Origin: Desulfovibrio piger | GTDB lineage: Bacteria > Desulfobacterota > Desulfovibrionia > Desulfovibrionales > Desulfovibrionaceae | Assembly (NCBI RefSeq): GCF_012843875.1 | Contig: NZ_JABAFY010000001.1 | Span: 1-64,000, forward strand | Length of the DNA stretch: 64,000 nucleotides | Reading direction: 5' to 3' | Part shown: positions 24,215 to 32,524 of the stretch, piece by piece | Numbering within the stretch: position 1 is the first letter of the stretch | How the letters are laid out: every line of letters starts with the position of its first letter | Notes under the pieces: generated by a model | What the model saw: the letters and a program-made list of their open reading frames with translations, nothing else | Told to the model about the DNA's origin: nothing | The model's database searches: none | Program-made: the position numbers and the translations under genes

Positions 24215-26289
24215 CGACCTTTGCCCTTTGGCGGCTTTTGGCGGTCGTGCTGGCCCTGCTGCTCTGCGCCTGTTCGCAGGAGGTCATGGGCCCGCACGGC
24301 CGCAAGCCGATGCTCCTGTCCGGGACGGAACGCCCCGACAGGGCCCCCGGCAGCCTGCTGCGCGCCGATCCCGGCTATATCCAGTGGCTGGAACGCCAGT
24401 CCATGCTGGGCAATGCCGACGACCTGGCCGCCGAGGTCTCGGGCTCGGAACGCCTGTGGGGCAACAGCGGCAGCAATGACCGCCTGCCCCTGCTGCTGGA
24501 TGCCGCCCCCTGCTGGCTGGAGGTCAATCCCCACACCCTGCGGGGCAAGGCCACGGCCATGCAGTCCCTGGCCCGCTCCGGCACACTGGAAGCCTTCCGG
24601 CGGATGGGCTTTTCCGGCCTTTACCTGTCCCCGTCCCAGGAACAGGGCGCCCTCTGGCACAACCAGCTCCGCCCCGATTTCGGCACGGGCACCACGTCCC
24701 TGGCCTTCGACGCCCGCAGCGGCGATGACGAACAGTTCGCCCGGCTCAACGCCCGTGCCGCCACCAGCGGCTTCCAGCTGGGCGGCTCCCTGCCCCCGGC
24801 CGCCACAGGCCTGGGCCCGGACTTTTTCCTCCAGGCCCGCCACGCCAGCCGCTTCAGCGGTCTGTACGCCATGATGGAGGCCCCCTCCTCTCTTTGGAGC
24901 ACGCTGCCCGCCTCGCCCCAGGAATGGGAATGCCTCCCCCTCAACGCCCGGCAATGCCGCGCCCTCACCGACAAGGGCCTGCTGCCCCCGGCCCTGCTGC
25001 GCGACAGCCTGCCCTGGGCCACGCCCGGCGGCTGGGCCGTCACCGGCGAAGTGCGCGGGGCCGACGGCAAGCCCCGGCGCTGGCTCTACCGCTATGCGGG
25101 CAACGTGCTGCGCCCCGTGCTGCTCTGGCAGGATCCCTCGGGACAGGCCCGGCGCGTGCTCTCCGCCGCCGTCATCCGCCATACCGGCCTGCAGCAGCAG
25201 ACCCTGGCCGGGCTGCACCTTGAAGCCATCATGGGCCTGGACGTGCCGCCCGACGGCGGAGCGCCCTCCCCCCGTGACCAGCTGGCCCCCGGTCTGGAGG
25301 CCCTGGATGCCCTTGCCCGCGAGATCCACCGCTACGGCGGCTGGGCCATGCAGGCCGACATCCTGCCCCCGTCGCTGACGCCCCTTATCCAGCGGGCCCC
25401 CGTGGACCTGACCCGCGATACCGTCACCAGCCCCGCCGCCGAATATGCCCTGCTCACCGGCGATGCCGCGCCTCTGGCCACATTGCTGCGCCAGTCCATG
25501 AACAGCGGTGTCCGGCAGGAAGGTCTGGCCCGCGGTCTGCACCAGTGGCGGGGCGTGGACTGGCGTCCCCTGCGCGACCTGCCCGGTGGCGAGGCCCTGT
25601 TCCAGCGTGCCTGCCGTCTTGCCGGCCTGCATGACGACGAGTATTTCTGGCCCACCACGCCCGCCGGACTGGCCCGGGAAGCCCTTGGGCGCAAGCCCGA
25701 TGCCGTTCCCGCCCGCGACCGGCGCGACACGGAACTGGAAGAAGCCTGCCTGCTGCTGCTTGCCTGGCGTGTGGGCCTGCCCGGTCTGGCCTTCGTGAGC
25801 CCGCAGGAATTGCAGGGCGCCCTGCCCCTGCCCAAGTCCACGCCGGGCACGGCTGCCAGCGCCGGTCTCGTCCCCCTTCTGGAGCCGGAGACCGCAGCCG
25901 GAGAAGTGGAGCCCGCGCCCCTGGCCTTTGGCCCGCTTTCGGAAGAGCTGCGCCTGCCCCGGAGCCCGGCAAGCATCATGGCGCGGCTGCTGCATGCCCG
26001 CGCCGTCTCCGGTGTGGCCCGGGGCCGGCTTTTGCGCGTGGTCAGCGGCCCTGCCGGGACTCTGGCCACCGTCACCCGTCTGCCTGACGGCAGCTGCTGG
26101 GTGCTGGCCGCCAACTTCGGCAGCGACAGCGCCACCCTTCGCATCCCCCTGCCCGTTTCCGGGGCAGCGCAAGATATCGTTGAACAGACGTCCCTGGCTG
26201 TCCAGGGAGGTCTGACCGTGACCCTGAACGGCCGTTCTGCCCGGCATTATCTGGTCGGAGCCGCCGCATCGCCCAAGGAGCCATCATGA
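24175..26289 (+). CDS. Lipoprotein with a degenerate alpha-amylase-like (GH13-type) barrel
   Basis: 704 residues from a GTG at 24175 with an AAGGA SD; the start lies inside mazG. The N-terminal helix ends in LLCACSQ, a weak lipobox. The middle resembles GH13 trehalose-synthase-like barrels: GTLEAFRRMGFSGLYLSPS (strand 2/helix), FGTGTTSLAFDARSGDDEQF, then TGLGPDFFLQ where an active enzyme would have its DxVxNH region. The usual catalytic Asp and His of that region are absent, suggesting a binding or structural role. The last about 90 residues look like the beta-sandwich domain of such enzymes. It overlaps the next gene by four bases (ATGA). Confidence 0.65.
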   Translation: MERGQGRRKGRPLATFALWRLLAVVLALLLCACSQEVMGPHGRKPMLLSGTERPDRAPGSLLRADPGYIQWLERQSMLGNADDLAAEVSGSERLWGNSGSNDRLPLLLDAAPCWLEVNPHTLRGKATAMQSLARSGTLEAFRRMGFSGLYLSPSQEQGALWHNQLRPDFGTGTTSLAFDARSGDDEQFARLNARAATSGFQLGGSLPPAATGLGPDFFLQARHASRFSGLYAMMEAPSSLWSTLPASPQEWECLPLNARQCRALTDKGLLPPALLRDSLPWATPGGWAVTGEVRGADGKPRRWLYRYAGNVLRPVLLWQDPSGQARRVLSAAVIRHTGLQQQTLAGLHLEAIMGLDVPPDGGAPSPRDQLAPGLEALDALAREIHRYGGWAMQADILPPSLTPLIQRAPVDLTRDTVTSPAAEYALLTGDAAPLATLLRQSMNSGVRQEGLARGLHQWRGVDWRPLRDLPGGEALFQRACRLAGLHDDEYFWPTTPAGLAREALGRKPDAVPARDRRDTELEEACLLLLAWRVGLPGLAFVSPQELQGALPLPKSTPGTAASAGLVPLLEPETAAGEVEPAPLAFGPLSEELRLPRSPASIMARLLHARAVSGVARGRLLRVVSGPAGTLATVTRLPDGSCWVLAANFGSDSATLRIPLPVSGAAQDIVEQTSLAVQGGLTVTLNGRSARHYLVGAAASPKEPS

Positions 26290-28682
26290 CAGAAAAAAAT
26301 CCCGATGCCGCCAGCAAGCTGGCCTGCCCTGAAGAGGAGATCCCCATGGGCATGACGCCCTGGTCCCAGCTGGATGAAGAGGCCCGGGCCCGGGTAAGCC
26401 GCCCCACCCCTGCCGACGGCCAGAAGAGCCCGGCCCCCGGCACAGCGTCTGTGGCCCCGGAACCGGCGCCCGCCCCGCAGCAAGAGTCCCCTATCCCCAT
26501 GCCCGCCGCAGAGGCCGTGCAGGCTGAGGACGCCCCGGCCGCTCCCGCCGCGCCCGTTGCCGCGCCGGTGGAAAGCCCTGCCGCGGACCAGACGCCCGAA
26601 GCGCCCCTGAGCATGGAAGCCGGGGAAGCGCCTGCGGCCCCTGCCGAGGCTGCACGGCCCGTACCCGCGACCGAGCCTGCCGTCACCGCCGAAGAAAAGG
26701 CCGACGGCAGCGAAGCCCCTGCGGAGGACGTCGCTGCCGATGCCGCCATGGCCGAAGCGCCCCGCAGCGGACGTCGCGGTCTGGCCACCATGCAGCCCGC
26801 TGCGATGGATGAACAGATCCCGGCAGCCGAAGCAGCTCCCCTGCCGGAAGAAGGCCAGGCGCCCGCCCCGCAGGCAGAAGCCCCGGCCGCTCCCGCCGCG
26901 CCGGTGGCCGTGCTGGAAGCCGGGCCTGCCCAGAAGGCCTTTGCCGTACTGGCCAAGATGGGCCCCCTGGCCCTGCTCCTGCTCCTGGCCTGCCAGCTCT
27001 GGCCCACCTTCCTGACCGGCGGTCTGTACTGCCCGCCGGAAATGAAACTGATGGATACCGTCCGAGAAGCGCTGGCCAGTGGACAGTGGTTCGCGCCCCT
27101 GCATAACGGTGATGCCCAGCTGCCCGTCTTCGTCTGGATGCTGGCCGCCCTCGACCTGGTGGCCCGCATGGTGCCGCAGCTTTCGGCCTTCGTCTGGCCG
27201 GCGGGCGCCGCTCTGGGCGGGCTGGCTTGTCTGTGGGGCACCTGGGCCCTGAGCCGTGCCGCCGGTTTCGGCCCGCAGGCCGCCCTGGCCTCCGGCCTGA
27301 TCCTGCTCTCCAGCCTGCTGTTCCCGCAGCTGGCGCATTTCATGGGCCCGCAGGGGCTGGCCACCGGTCTGTGCCTGCTCTCCATGGCCTTTTTCTGCAT
27401 GGGCTGGAAAAAGGAACACGCCTGGATCTCCCTGCCGCTGGCCTTCCTGACCTCCGGTCTGGCCGCGCTGACCGGCGGCCTGGTCTTCCTGATCCTGCCC
27501 CTGCTGACCAGCCTCGTCCACCTGTTCTGGACCTGGCGCATCCGTCGCGCCCAGCGCTTGGACGCGCTGGCGGGCTTCCTCCTGCTCCTGCTGCTGGGTA
27601 CCCTCTGGGCCGCCGCCATCATCTTCTGGGTGCAGGCCGAAGGCTACGCCCAGGCCGTGTCGGGCAAGTTCATCAGCCTGCCCTGGCCCCTGCCCGCCTT
27701 CTGGTGGCTGGCCCCGGCGCTGGCCGTGCTCGGCCTCCTGCCCTGGCTCTTCGTGGTCACCGGCGTCAACTGGGGCCGCGTGTTCGCCACCAGCTGGAAG
27801 ACCCTGCGAGCCAGCCGCAAAGAAAACAGCGGCAGCTCCTTCCTCTGGATCGCCCTGTTCTTCTCCCTGCCCTTGTCCCTGCTGGGTTCCGGCCTTGCCG
27901 GTGCCACGCCCGCGCTCTGCCTGCTGGCCATCCTGCTGGGCCGCGCCCTGGTCCGCATGGGCAGCCTGGGCAGCAAGTTCTTCTATCTGGTCATCGCCCT
28001 GCTCTTCCTGCATGCGGGCATGCTGCTGGCCGCCCTGCACTTCCCCGTGGCGCTGGAATGGCTCCGCACGTCCACCTCGCTGGCCATCCCCCAGCAGTAT
28101 GAGGCCCTGCTGACCAGTCTGGATGCCCTGCCCGTCCTGGGCGGCCTGTGCATCGTCTTTGCCGTGCTGCTGGCCCGCTTCACCCGCCGCGCCTGGCCCG
28201 GCGGCTCCCTGCTGGTCTGCACCCTGTTCGCCATCCTCCTGGCCCAGCCTGCCCACCTGTGGCTGGCTCCCCAGCTGGCCGGACATGCCGAGCTCAAGCT
28301 CGCCGCCGCCCAGCCCCTGAACGCCGCTGCCCCTGCCGCTCCGGCCGCTGTTAAGGAAAGCACGGCTCCTGCGGCCCCCGAAGCTGCTGCCGAAACGGCC
28401 GCACCGGAAACGCCCGCTGCTGAAGCCGCCCAGGCCCCTGAGGCCGCTGCTCCGGCTGAAGCCGCCCAGGCCCCGGAAACGCCGGAAGCCACCGCTCCTG
28501 CGGAAACGCAGGCTGCCCCGGCCGAGGAGGCTGCGGCCCCCGCTCCCGCGGAAGGTACGCCCGCGCCTGCGGAAAACGCGCAGCCTGCCGAACCCGTGCA
28601 GGAGGCGCCCGCCGTGCAGACCCTGCCCGCGGGCCCCGAACACGGCACGCCCATCCCGCCGGAAGCCGTTCCGGTCCAGTAA
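26286..28682 (+). CDS. ArnT/GT39-like membrane glycosyltransferase with Ala/Pro-rich arms
   Basis: 798 residues. The first about 215 residues are a low-complexity Ala/Pro/Glu region; then about 12 hydrophobic helices (about 218-680); then another Ala/Pro/Glu tail of about 120 residues. Just after the first helix, LYCPPEMKLMDTVREALASGQWFAPLHNGD aligns by pattern with the first periplasmic loop of ArnT/PMT enzymes, where an acidic DE-type catalytic pair is expected; here it is PE. Such enzymes move a sugar from a polyprenyl carrier to lipid A or protein. It is coupled to the amylase-like lipoprotein (ATGA overlap). The acceptor is unknown. Confidence 0.75.
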   Translation: MTEKNPDAASKLACPEEEIPMGMTPWSQLDEEARARVSRPTPADGQKSPAPGTASVAPEPAPAPQQESPIPMPAAEAVQAEDAPAAPAAPVAAPVESPAADQTPEAPLSMEAGEAPAAPAEAARPVPATEPAVTAEEKADGSEAPAEDVAADAAMAEAPRSGRRGLATMQPAAMDEQIPAAEAAPLPEEGQAPAPQAEAPAAPAAPVAVLEAGPAQKAFAVLAKMGPLALLLLLACQLWPTFLTGGLYCPPEMKLMDTVREALASGQWFAPLHNGDAQLPVFVWMLAALDLVARMVPQLSAFVWPAGAALGGLACLWGTWALSRAAGFGPQAALASGLILLSSLLFPQLAHFMGPQGLATGLCLLSMAFFCMGWKKEHAWISLPLAFLTSGLAALTGGLVFLILPLLTSLVHLFWTWRIRRAQRLDALAGFLLLLLLGTLWAAAIIFWVQAEGYAQAVSGKFISLPWPLPAFWWLAPALAVLGLLPWLFVVTGVNWGRVFATSWKTLRASRKENSGSSFLWIALFFSLPLSLLGSGLAGATPALCLLAILLGRALVRMGSLGSKFFYLVIALLFLHAGMLLAALHFPVALEWLRTSTSLAIPQQYEALLTSLDALPVLGGLCIVFAVLLARFTRRAWPGGSLLVCTLFAILLAQPAHLWLAPQLAGHAELKLAAAQPLNAAAPAAPAAVKESTAPAAPEAAAETAAPETPAAEAAQAPEAAAPAEAAQAPETPEATAPAETQAAPAEEAAAPAPAEGTPAPAENAQPAEPVQEAPAVQTLPAGPEHGTPIPPEAVPVQ

Positions 28683-29167
28683 GCGCCCGTCCATAGACCA
28701 AAAACAAGGGGAGAGCCTGCCAAGGCCCTCCCCTTTTGCGTTTCCTGTTTCCTTGCCCAGCGGGAACTCCACCCGCCAGCTTCGACAAAGACTCCCGCAC
28801 CTGTCTGCTGTCGGGCTGCCTGCCGCCCCACATTTCGGACAGCGGGACTGTGACAGCATCTCTTTATCCCTGCCGGACGACGTATCCGCAAACATACGGA
28901 AAGGATGCCGCCCGAGATGGCGGATCTCCCCTAAGCGACACGACACCACACCAACAAATGCGAACGTACCGGACCTGTCTCCATATCGTACTGTAAAGCA
29001 GGGAGGCCACCAGTCCCGCCCTCTGTTTGGGCGACAGCTCTTCTTCGTTTGGCGCTTCCGTCCGTCGCCGCCGCTAAGGCTCTGAAGGCCTTGCCGTGCG
29101 AGAAAAGGACGCTCCACATCCGCCTGCCAGCAGGGAGGATGCAAACGGAACAAAGCCAAACGGCATG
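28683..29167. other. Intergenic region between convergent units
   Basis: About 480 bases with no supported gene. It starts with the terminator at 28706. On the minus strand, 28740-28859 can encode a zinc-ribbon-like CPKCGAAGSPTADRCGSLC segment with no closing stop nearby, probably a remnant or chance. Confidence 0.4.
28706..28735 (+). terminator. Terminator after the ArnT-like gene
   Basis: 8-bp outer stem (AAGGGGAG with CTCCCCTT) plus a 4-bp inner stem after a mismatch, ending TTTT. Confidence 0.8.
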
Positions 29168-29207
29168 AAAAAAGCGCCCATCCCTCACGGGACGGACGCC
29201 TTTTTTT
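29168..29207 (-). terminator. Terminator after the small exported-protein gene
   Basis: Imperfect 12-bp stem (29168-29179 with 29194-29205) flanked by an A-run and a T-run, so it can work on both strands; it closes the glpX unit. Confidence 0.75.
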
Positions 29208-29233
29208 CAGAACAGCAGGCAGGGCCTGCGATG

Positions 29234-29716
29234 CTAGTGGGACATGCCCTCGTCAGGCATGCTCACCTTGAGCAGGCTGCCCAGATGCTTGCGGGCCAGC
29301 TCCACTTCGCTCTTGTCCACGACGGGCATATCCTTGGGACGGGCCTGCAAGTCATTGCCGTCTTCCACGATGACAAGCGCTGCGGCCATACGGCCCATGA
29401 CGCAGAAGAAGCGCCGGGCATCCCAGCCCTTGGCTTCCACCCAGCGGGCGGCATCCTCAGGATAGAGGAAATCCGCCTTGCCCCTGCGGGCCACGGGATG
29501 GGCCTCGATCCTGTTCTCACGGGCCCAGCTGCGGAACTGGGGCAGCACATCGAGAAAGCGCAGCAGTTCCTTTTCTTCCACCGGGCTCTGCCCGTCATAG
29601 ACCGTCGTCACGGCGGCCGCTTCCACGTCCACCGGGGCGACCACGGTCAGGCCGCACAGCAGCAGGCCGCAAAGCAGCCCGCTGGCCAGCCAGCCTTGGC
29701 ATCCTGTTTTTCTCAT
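29234..29716 (-). CDS. Small exported protein downstream of glpX
   Basis: 160 residues. A signal peptide of about 34 residues (Leu/Cys-rich core, ending near VEAAA) is followed by a soluble, mostly helical chain with alternating charge (EEKELLRFLDVLPQFRSWAREN, VELARKHLGSLLKV). No domain was recognised. It starts 17 bases after glpX on the same strand, so it is probably cotranscribed with it. The ATG at 29716 has no close SD (a GAGG lies 12 bases upstream). Confidence 0.72.
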   Translation of the reverse strand: MRKTGCQGWLASGLLCGLLLCGLTVVAPVDVEAAAVTTVYDGQSPVEEKELLRFLDVLPQFRSWARENRIEAHPVARRGKADFLYPEDAARWVEAKGWDARRFFCVMGRMAAALVIVEDGNDLQARPKDMPVVDKSEVELARKHLGSLLKVSMPDEGMSH

Positions 29717-29733
29717 CAAGCAACAAGCCTCGC

Positions 29734-30717
29734 TTAGTACTGCACGGCGCTGATCTTGGAGAGCCTGTCCATATTGTGGTAGGATTCCACATAGCGCAGG
29801 GTCCCGGTCTTGCCGCGCAGCACCAGGGAATGGGTCACCGCATGACGGGCGCTGTAGCGCACGCCACGCAGGAAATCGCCGCCGGAGATACCCGTGGCGG
29901 CAAAGAAGCAATCATCGCTACGCACCAGGTCGTGCACGGTCAGCACTTCGCGGATGTCGATGCCGGCCTCGTTGATGGCTTCCTTCTCCACATAGGACTG
30001 GGGATCCAGACGGGCCAGGATCTGGCCGCCCATCCCCTTGATGGCGCAGGCCGCCAGCACGCCTTCGGGGGTGCCGCCGGTGCCCATCATGACGTCGACT
30101 TCGGAACGCGGATCCACGGCCATCAGGGCGCCGGCCACGTCACCGTCGGTATGCAGCTGGATGCGGGCGCCCGTGCTGCGGATGTCTTCGATGAGCTTCT
30201 TGTGACGGGGCTTGTCCAGCACGAAGACCACCAGGTCCTGCACGTTCTTGCCCAGGGCGCGGGCCACGTTGTGCAGGTTGACGTCCACCGGGGCGTCCAG
30301 ATCGATCACATCGCGGGCCTCGCGGGCCACCACCAGCTTCTGCATGTAATAGCTGGGGCCGGGGTTGAACATGCTGCCGCGCGGCGCCACGGCCACCGTG
30401 GAGATGGCATTGGGACGGCCATAGGCCAGCAGGCTGGTGCCTTCCACGGGGTCCACGGCCACGTCCAGCTGCGGGCCGTCGCCCATGCCGACCTTTTCAC
30501 CGTTGTACAGCATGGGGGCGTGGTCCTTTTCGCCTTCACCGATGACCACGATGCCGTCCACATGCAGGGTGGAAAAACTGTTGCGCATGGCGTCCACGGC
30601 GGCGCCGTCACCGGCCTCCTTGTTGCCGCGGCCCAGCCAGCGGGCCGAAGAAAGCGCGGCGGCTTCCGTGATGCGAACGATGTCAAGAGCCAGGTTTTTC
30701 TCTGGTGCTTCAGGCAT
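29734..30717 (-). CDS. glpX: Class II fructose-1,6-bisphosphatase GlpX
   Basis: 327 residues, standard size. Metal and substrate motifs are GRGNKEAGDGAAVDAMR near 28-44, VIGEGEKDHAPML near 55, and DPVEGTSLLAYG near 86. GTGGTPEGVLAACA near 185 is the family signature loop. It hydrolyses fructose-1,6-bisphosphate in gluconeogenesis. The ATG at 30717 follows a strong GGAGGAG SD; a long upstream extension in frame is GC-rich shadow sequence. Confidence 0.95.
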   Translation of the reverse strand: MPEAPEKNLALDIVRITEAAALSSARWLGRGNKEAGDGAAVDAMRNSFSTLHVDGIVVIGEGEKDHAPMLYNGEKVGMGDGPQLDVAVDPVEGTSLLAYGRPNAISTVAVAPRGSMFNPGPSYYMQKLVVAREARDVIDLDAPVDVNLHNVARALGKNVQDLVVFVLDKPRHKKLIEDIRSTGARIQLHTDGDVAGALMAVDPRSEVDVMMGTGGTPEGVLAACAIKGMGGQILARLDPQSYVEKEAINEAGIDIREVLTVHDLVRSDDCFFAATGISGGDFLRGVRYSARHAVTHSLVLRGKTGTLRYVESYHNMDRLSKISAVQY

Positions 30718-30862
30718 GGTCTCTCCTCCAGATGCGAATGATGTCTGTCTGCGCTCCTGCGAGCGCTCCGGCGGCCATGCTCGTTCCCGCAGCCGCCTTC
30801 CCTTGGTATCAAATATCGTGCGCCTTGCGGCGCGTCCCCTTTTCCTCGGATAGCACGCGCCC

Positions 30863-32515
30863 CTACGGCATGCGGTAGCGCCCGGCCACCGGCACCTGCC
30901 AGCCCGTGCCGAAGGGCATGCGGCTGATGTGCAGGCCCAACGGCTCCTGACGGCGCTTGAATTCCGCGGCGAACAGCTTGCGGCGCACTTCCTTGCGCAG
31001 GCCCTCGTCGGCTTCCTGGGGCTGGGCCGCCGTCTGCCCGGCAAAGATCAGGCTCTCCAGCACCGGGTCCAGCACGTCGTAGGGCGGCAGGGAATCCGAA
31101 TCCTTCTGCCCGGGCCGCAGCTCGGCCGAGGGGGCCTTGTCGAAGATGGCCTGCGGGATGATGGTGGCCTGACGGTGATGGTTGTACCAGCCTGCCAGGG
31201 TGTAGACTTCGGTCTTGGTCAGGTCGGCGATGACGCCCAGCGCGCCCACGGTATCGCCGTACAGGGTGCTGTAGCCCACGGCGCACTCGCTCTTGTTGCC
31301 CGTGTTGAGCACCAGCGCCCGCGCCCGGTTGGCCAGCGAGGACACCATAATGCCCCGGATGCGGGCCTGCAGGTTCTCGAAGGTGGTGTCACCGGGGAAG
31401 GTCTCGAACAGGTCGAGCCCCGGCGCCAGCGCCGCGGAAAAACTCTCCATGACCGGCTCGATGGGCAGGGTCAGGGTCCGCACTCCCAGATTCTTGGCCA
31501 GCTCCAGCGAGTCGGTCACCGAACCTTCGCTGCTGTAGGGCGACGGCATGAGCACGGCCGTCACGTTGTCCGCGCCCAGGGCCTCGGCAGCCACACAGAG
31601 CACCAGGGCCGAATCCATGCCGCCGGAAAGGGCCACGATGGCCTTTTCCAGACCGCACTTGCGGACGAAGTCCCGCACGCCCAGGGTCAGGGCGTCCCAG
31701 ATGGCTTCGGGCAGGCAGGCGGGACGCGGATGCACGATGCCGCCGCTGCCCGCGGTGTCCACCAGCAGCACGTCCTCGGCAAAGGCCTTGCCGCGGGCCA
31801 GGATCTGCCCCGTGGGATCGAAGGCCAGGCTCTGGCCGTTGTACACGCGGCTGTCGTTGCCGCCCACCATGTTGACGGAAAAAAGATGCACATGATGCCG
31901 CGCCGCCACATGCGAGAGCATCTGCTCGCTCAGGCGCTGCACCCCCTTGCTGAACGGCACCGCCGCCATGTGGACGATGGCGTCCACACCGCGCTGCACC
32001 AGCTCCATGAGCGGGTTGTGGCCGCTGGCGTACTGGGTCTTCCAGAAGGCGCCGTCCTCGGTGGCCGATTCCTGGCACAGCACCACGCCAAGGCGCCAGC
32101 CGTCCAGGGCCAGGATACCGCAGGAGACGCCCCGGTCGAAGAAGCGGGCCTCGCTGTCCTGCCCGTAGGTCTGGTAGACCTTGCGCGAGACCACCGACCA
32201 GCGCCCTTTCTGCACCAGGATGGCCGCATTGGAGAGCAGGCCCGAGGCGTACACGCTGGCCACCGGCGCGCCCACCAGCAGGGGCGGCCCGTCCTGCAGG
32301 GCATCGGCCAGCATCTGCAACCCGGCCTTGCAGCCCTCGGCGAAGTCCTCGGCGCGCAGATAGCTGCCCGGGGCCACGCCGCACAGGGCCAGCTCGGGAG
32401 TGACGCACAGGTCGGCGCCCTGGGCGGCGGCCTCACGCACGGCGGCAAGGATGCGCTCGGCATTGCCGGCCACGTCACCGGTGACGGTATTGCATTGCAA
32501 GAGGGCGATCTTCAT
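30863..32515 (-). CDS. nadE: Glutamine-dependent NAD+ synthetase
   Basis: 550 residues. The N-terminal nitrilase-type glutaminase domain (1-255) has the Glu of TPELALCG, a Lys near 113 and the Cys in VVLCQESATEDG. The C-terminal synthetase domain (about 270-550) has the ATP loop LSGGMDSALV and GNKSECAVGYSTLYGD. It makes NAD from deamido-NAD using glutamine ammonia. The ATG has an AAGGA SD and lies 9 bases after the UbiD-like gene. Confidence 0.95.
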   Translation of the reverse strand: MKIALLQCNTVTGDVAGNAERILAAVREAAAQGADLCVTPELALCGVAPGSYLRAEDFAEGCKAGLQMLADALQDGPPLLVGAPVASVYASGLLSNAAILVQKGRWSVVSRKVYQTYGQDSEARFFDRGVSCGILALDGWRLGVVLCQESATEDGAFWKTQYASGHNPLMELVQRGVDAIVHMAAVPFSKGVQRLSEQMLSHVAARHHVHLFSVNMVGGNDSRVYNGQSLAFDPTGQILARGKAFAEDVLLVDTAGSGGIVHPRPACLPEAIWDALTLGVRDFVRKCGLEKAIVALSGGMDSALVLCVAAEALGADNVTAVLMPSPYSSEGSVTDSLELAKNLGVRTLTLPIEPVMESFSAALAPGLDLFETFPGDTTFENLQARIRGIMVSSLANRARALVLNTGNKSECAVGYSTLYGDTVGALGVIADLTKTEVYTLAGWYNHHRQATIIPQAIFDKAPSAELRPGQKDSDSLPPYDVLDPVLESLIFAGQTAAQPQEADEGLRKEVRRKLFAAEFKRRQEPLGLHISRMPFGTGWQVPVAGRYRMP

Positions 32516-32524
32516 AGACGATCC

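Noticed and set aside
26247-29159. A 970-codon minus-strand frame opposite the ArnT-like gene, rich in Gly and Gln.
   Set aside because: It mirrors the Ala/Pro-rich plus-strand gene; no start or domain supports it, apart from the possible remnant noted at 28740-28859.
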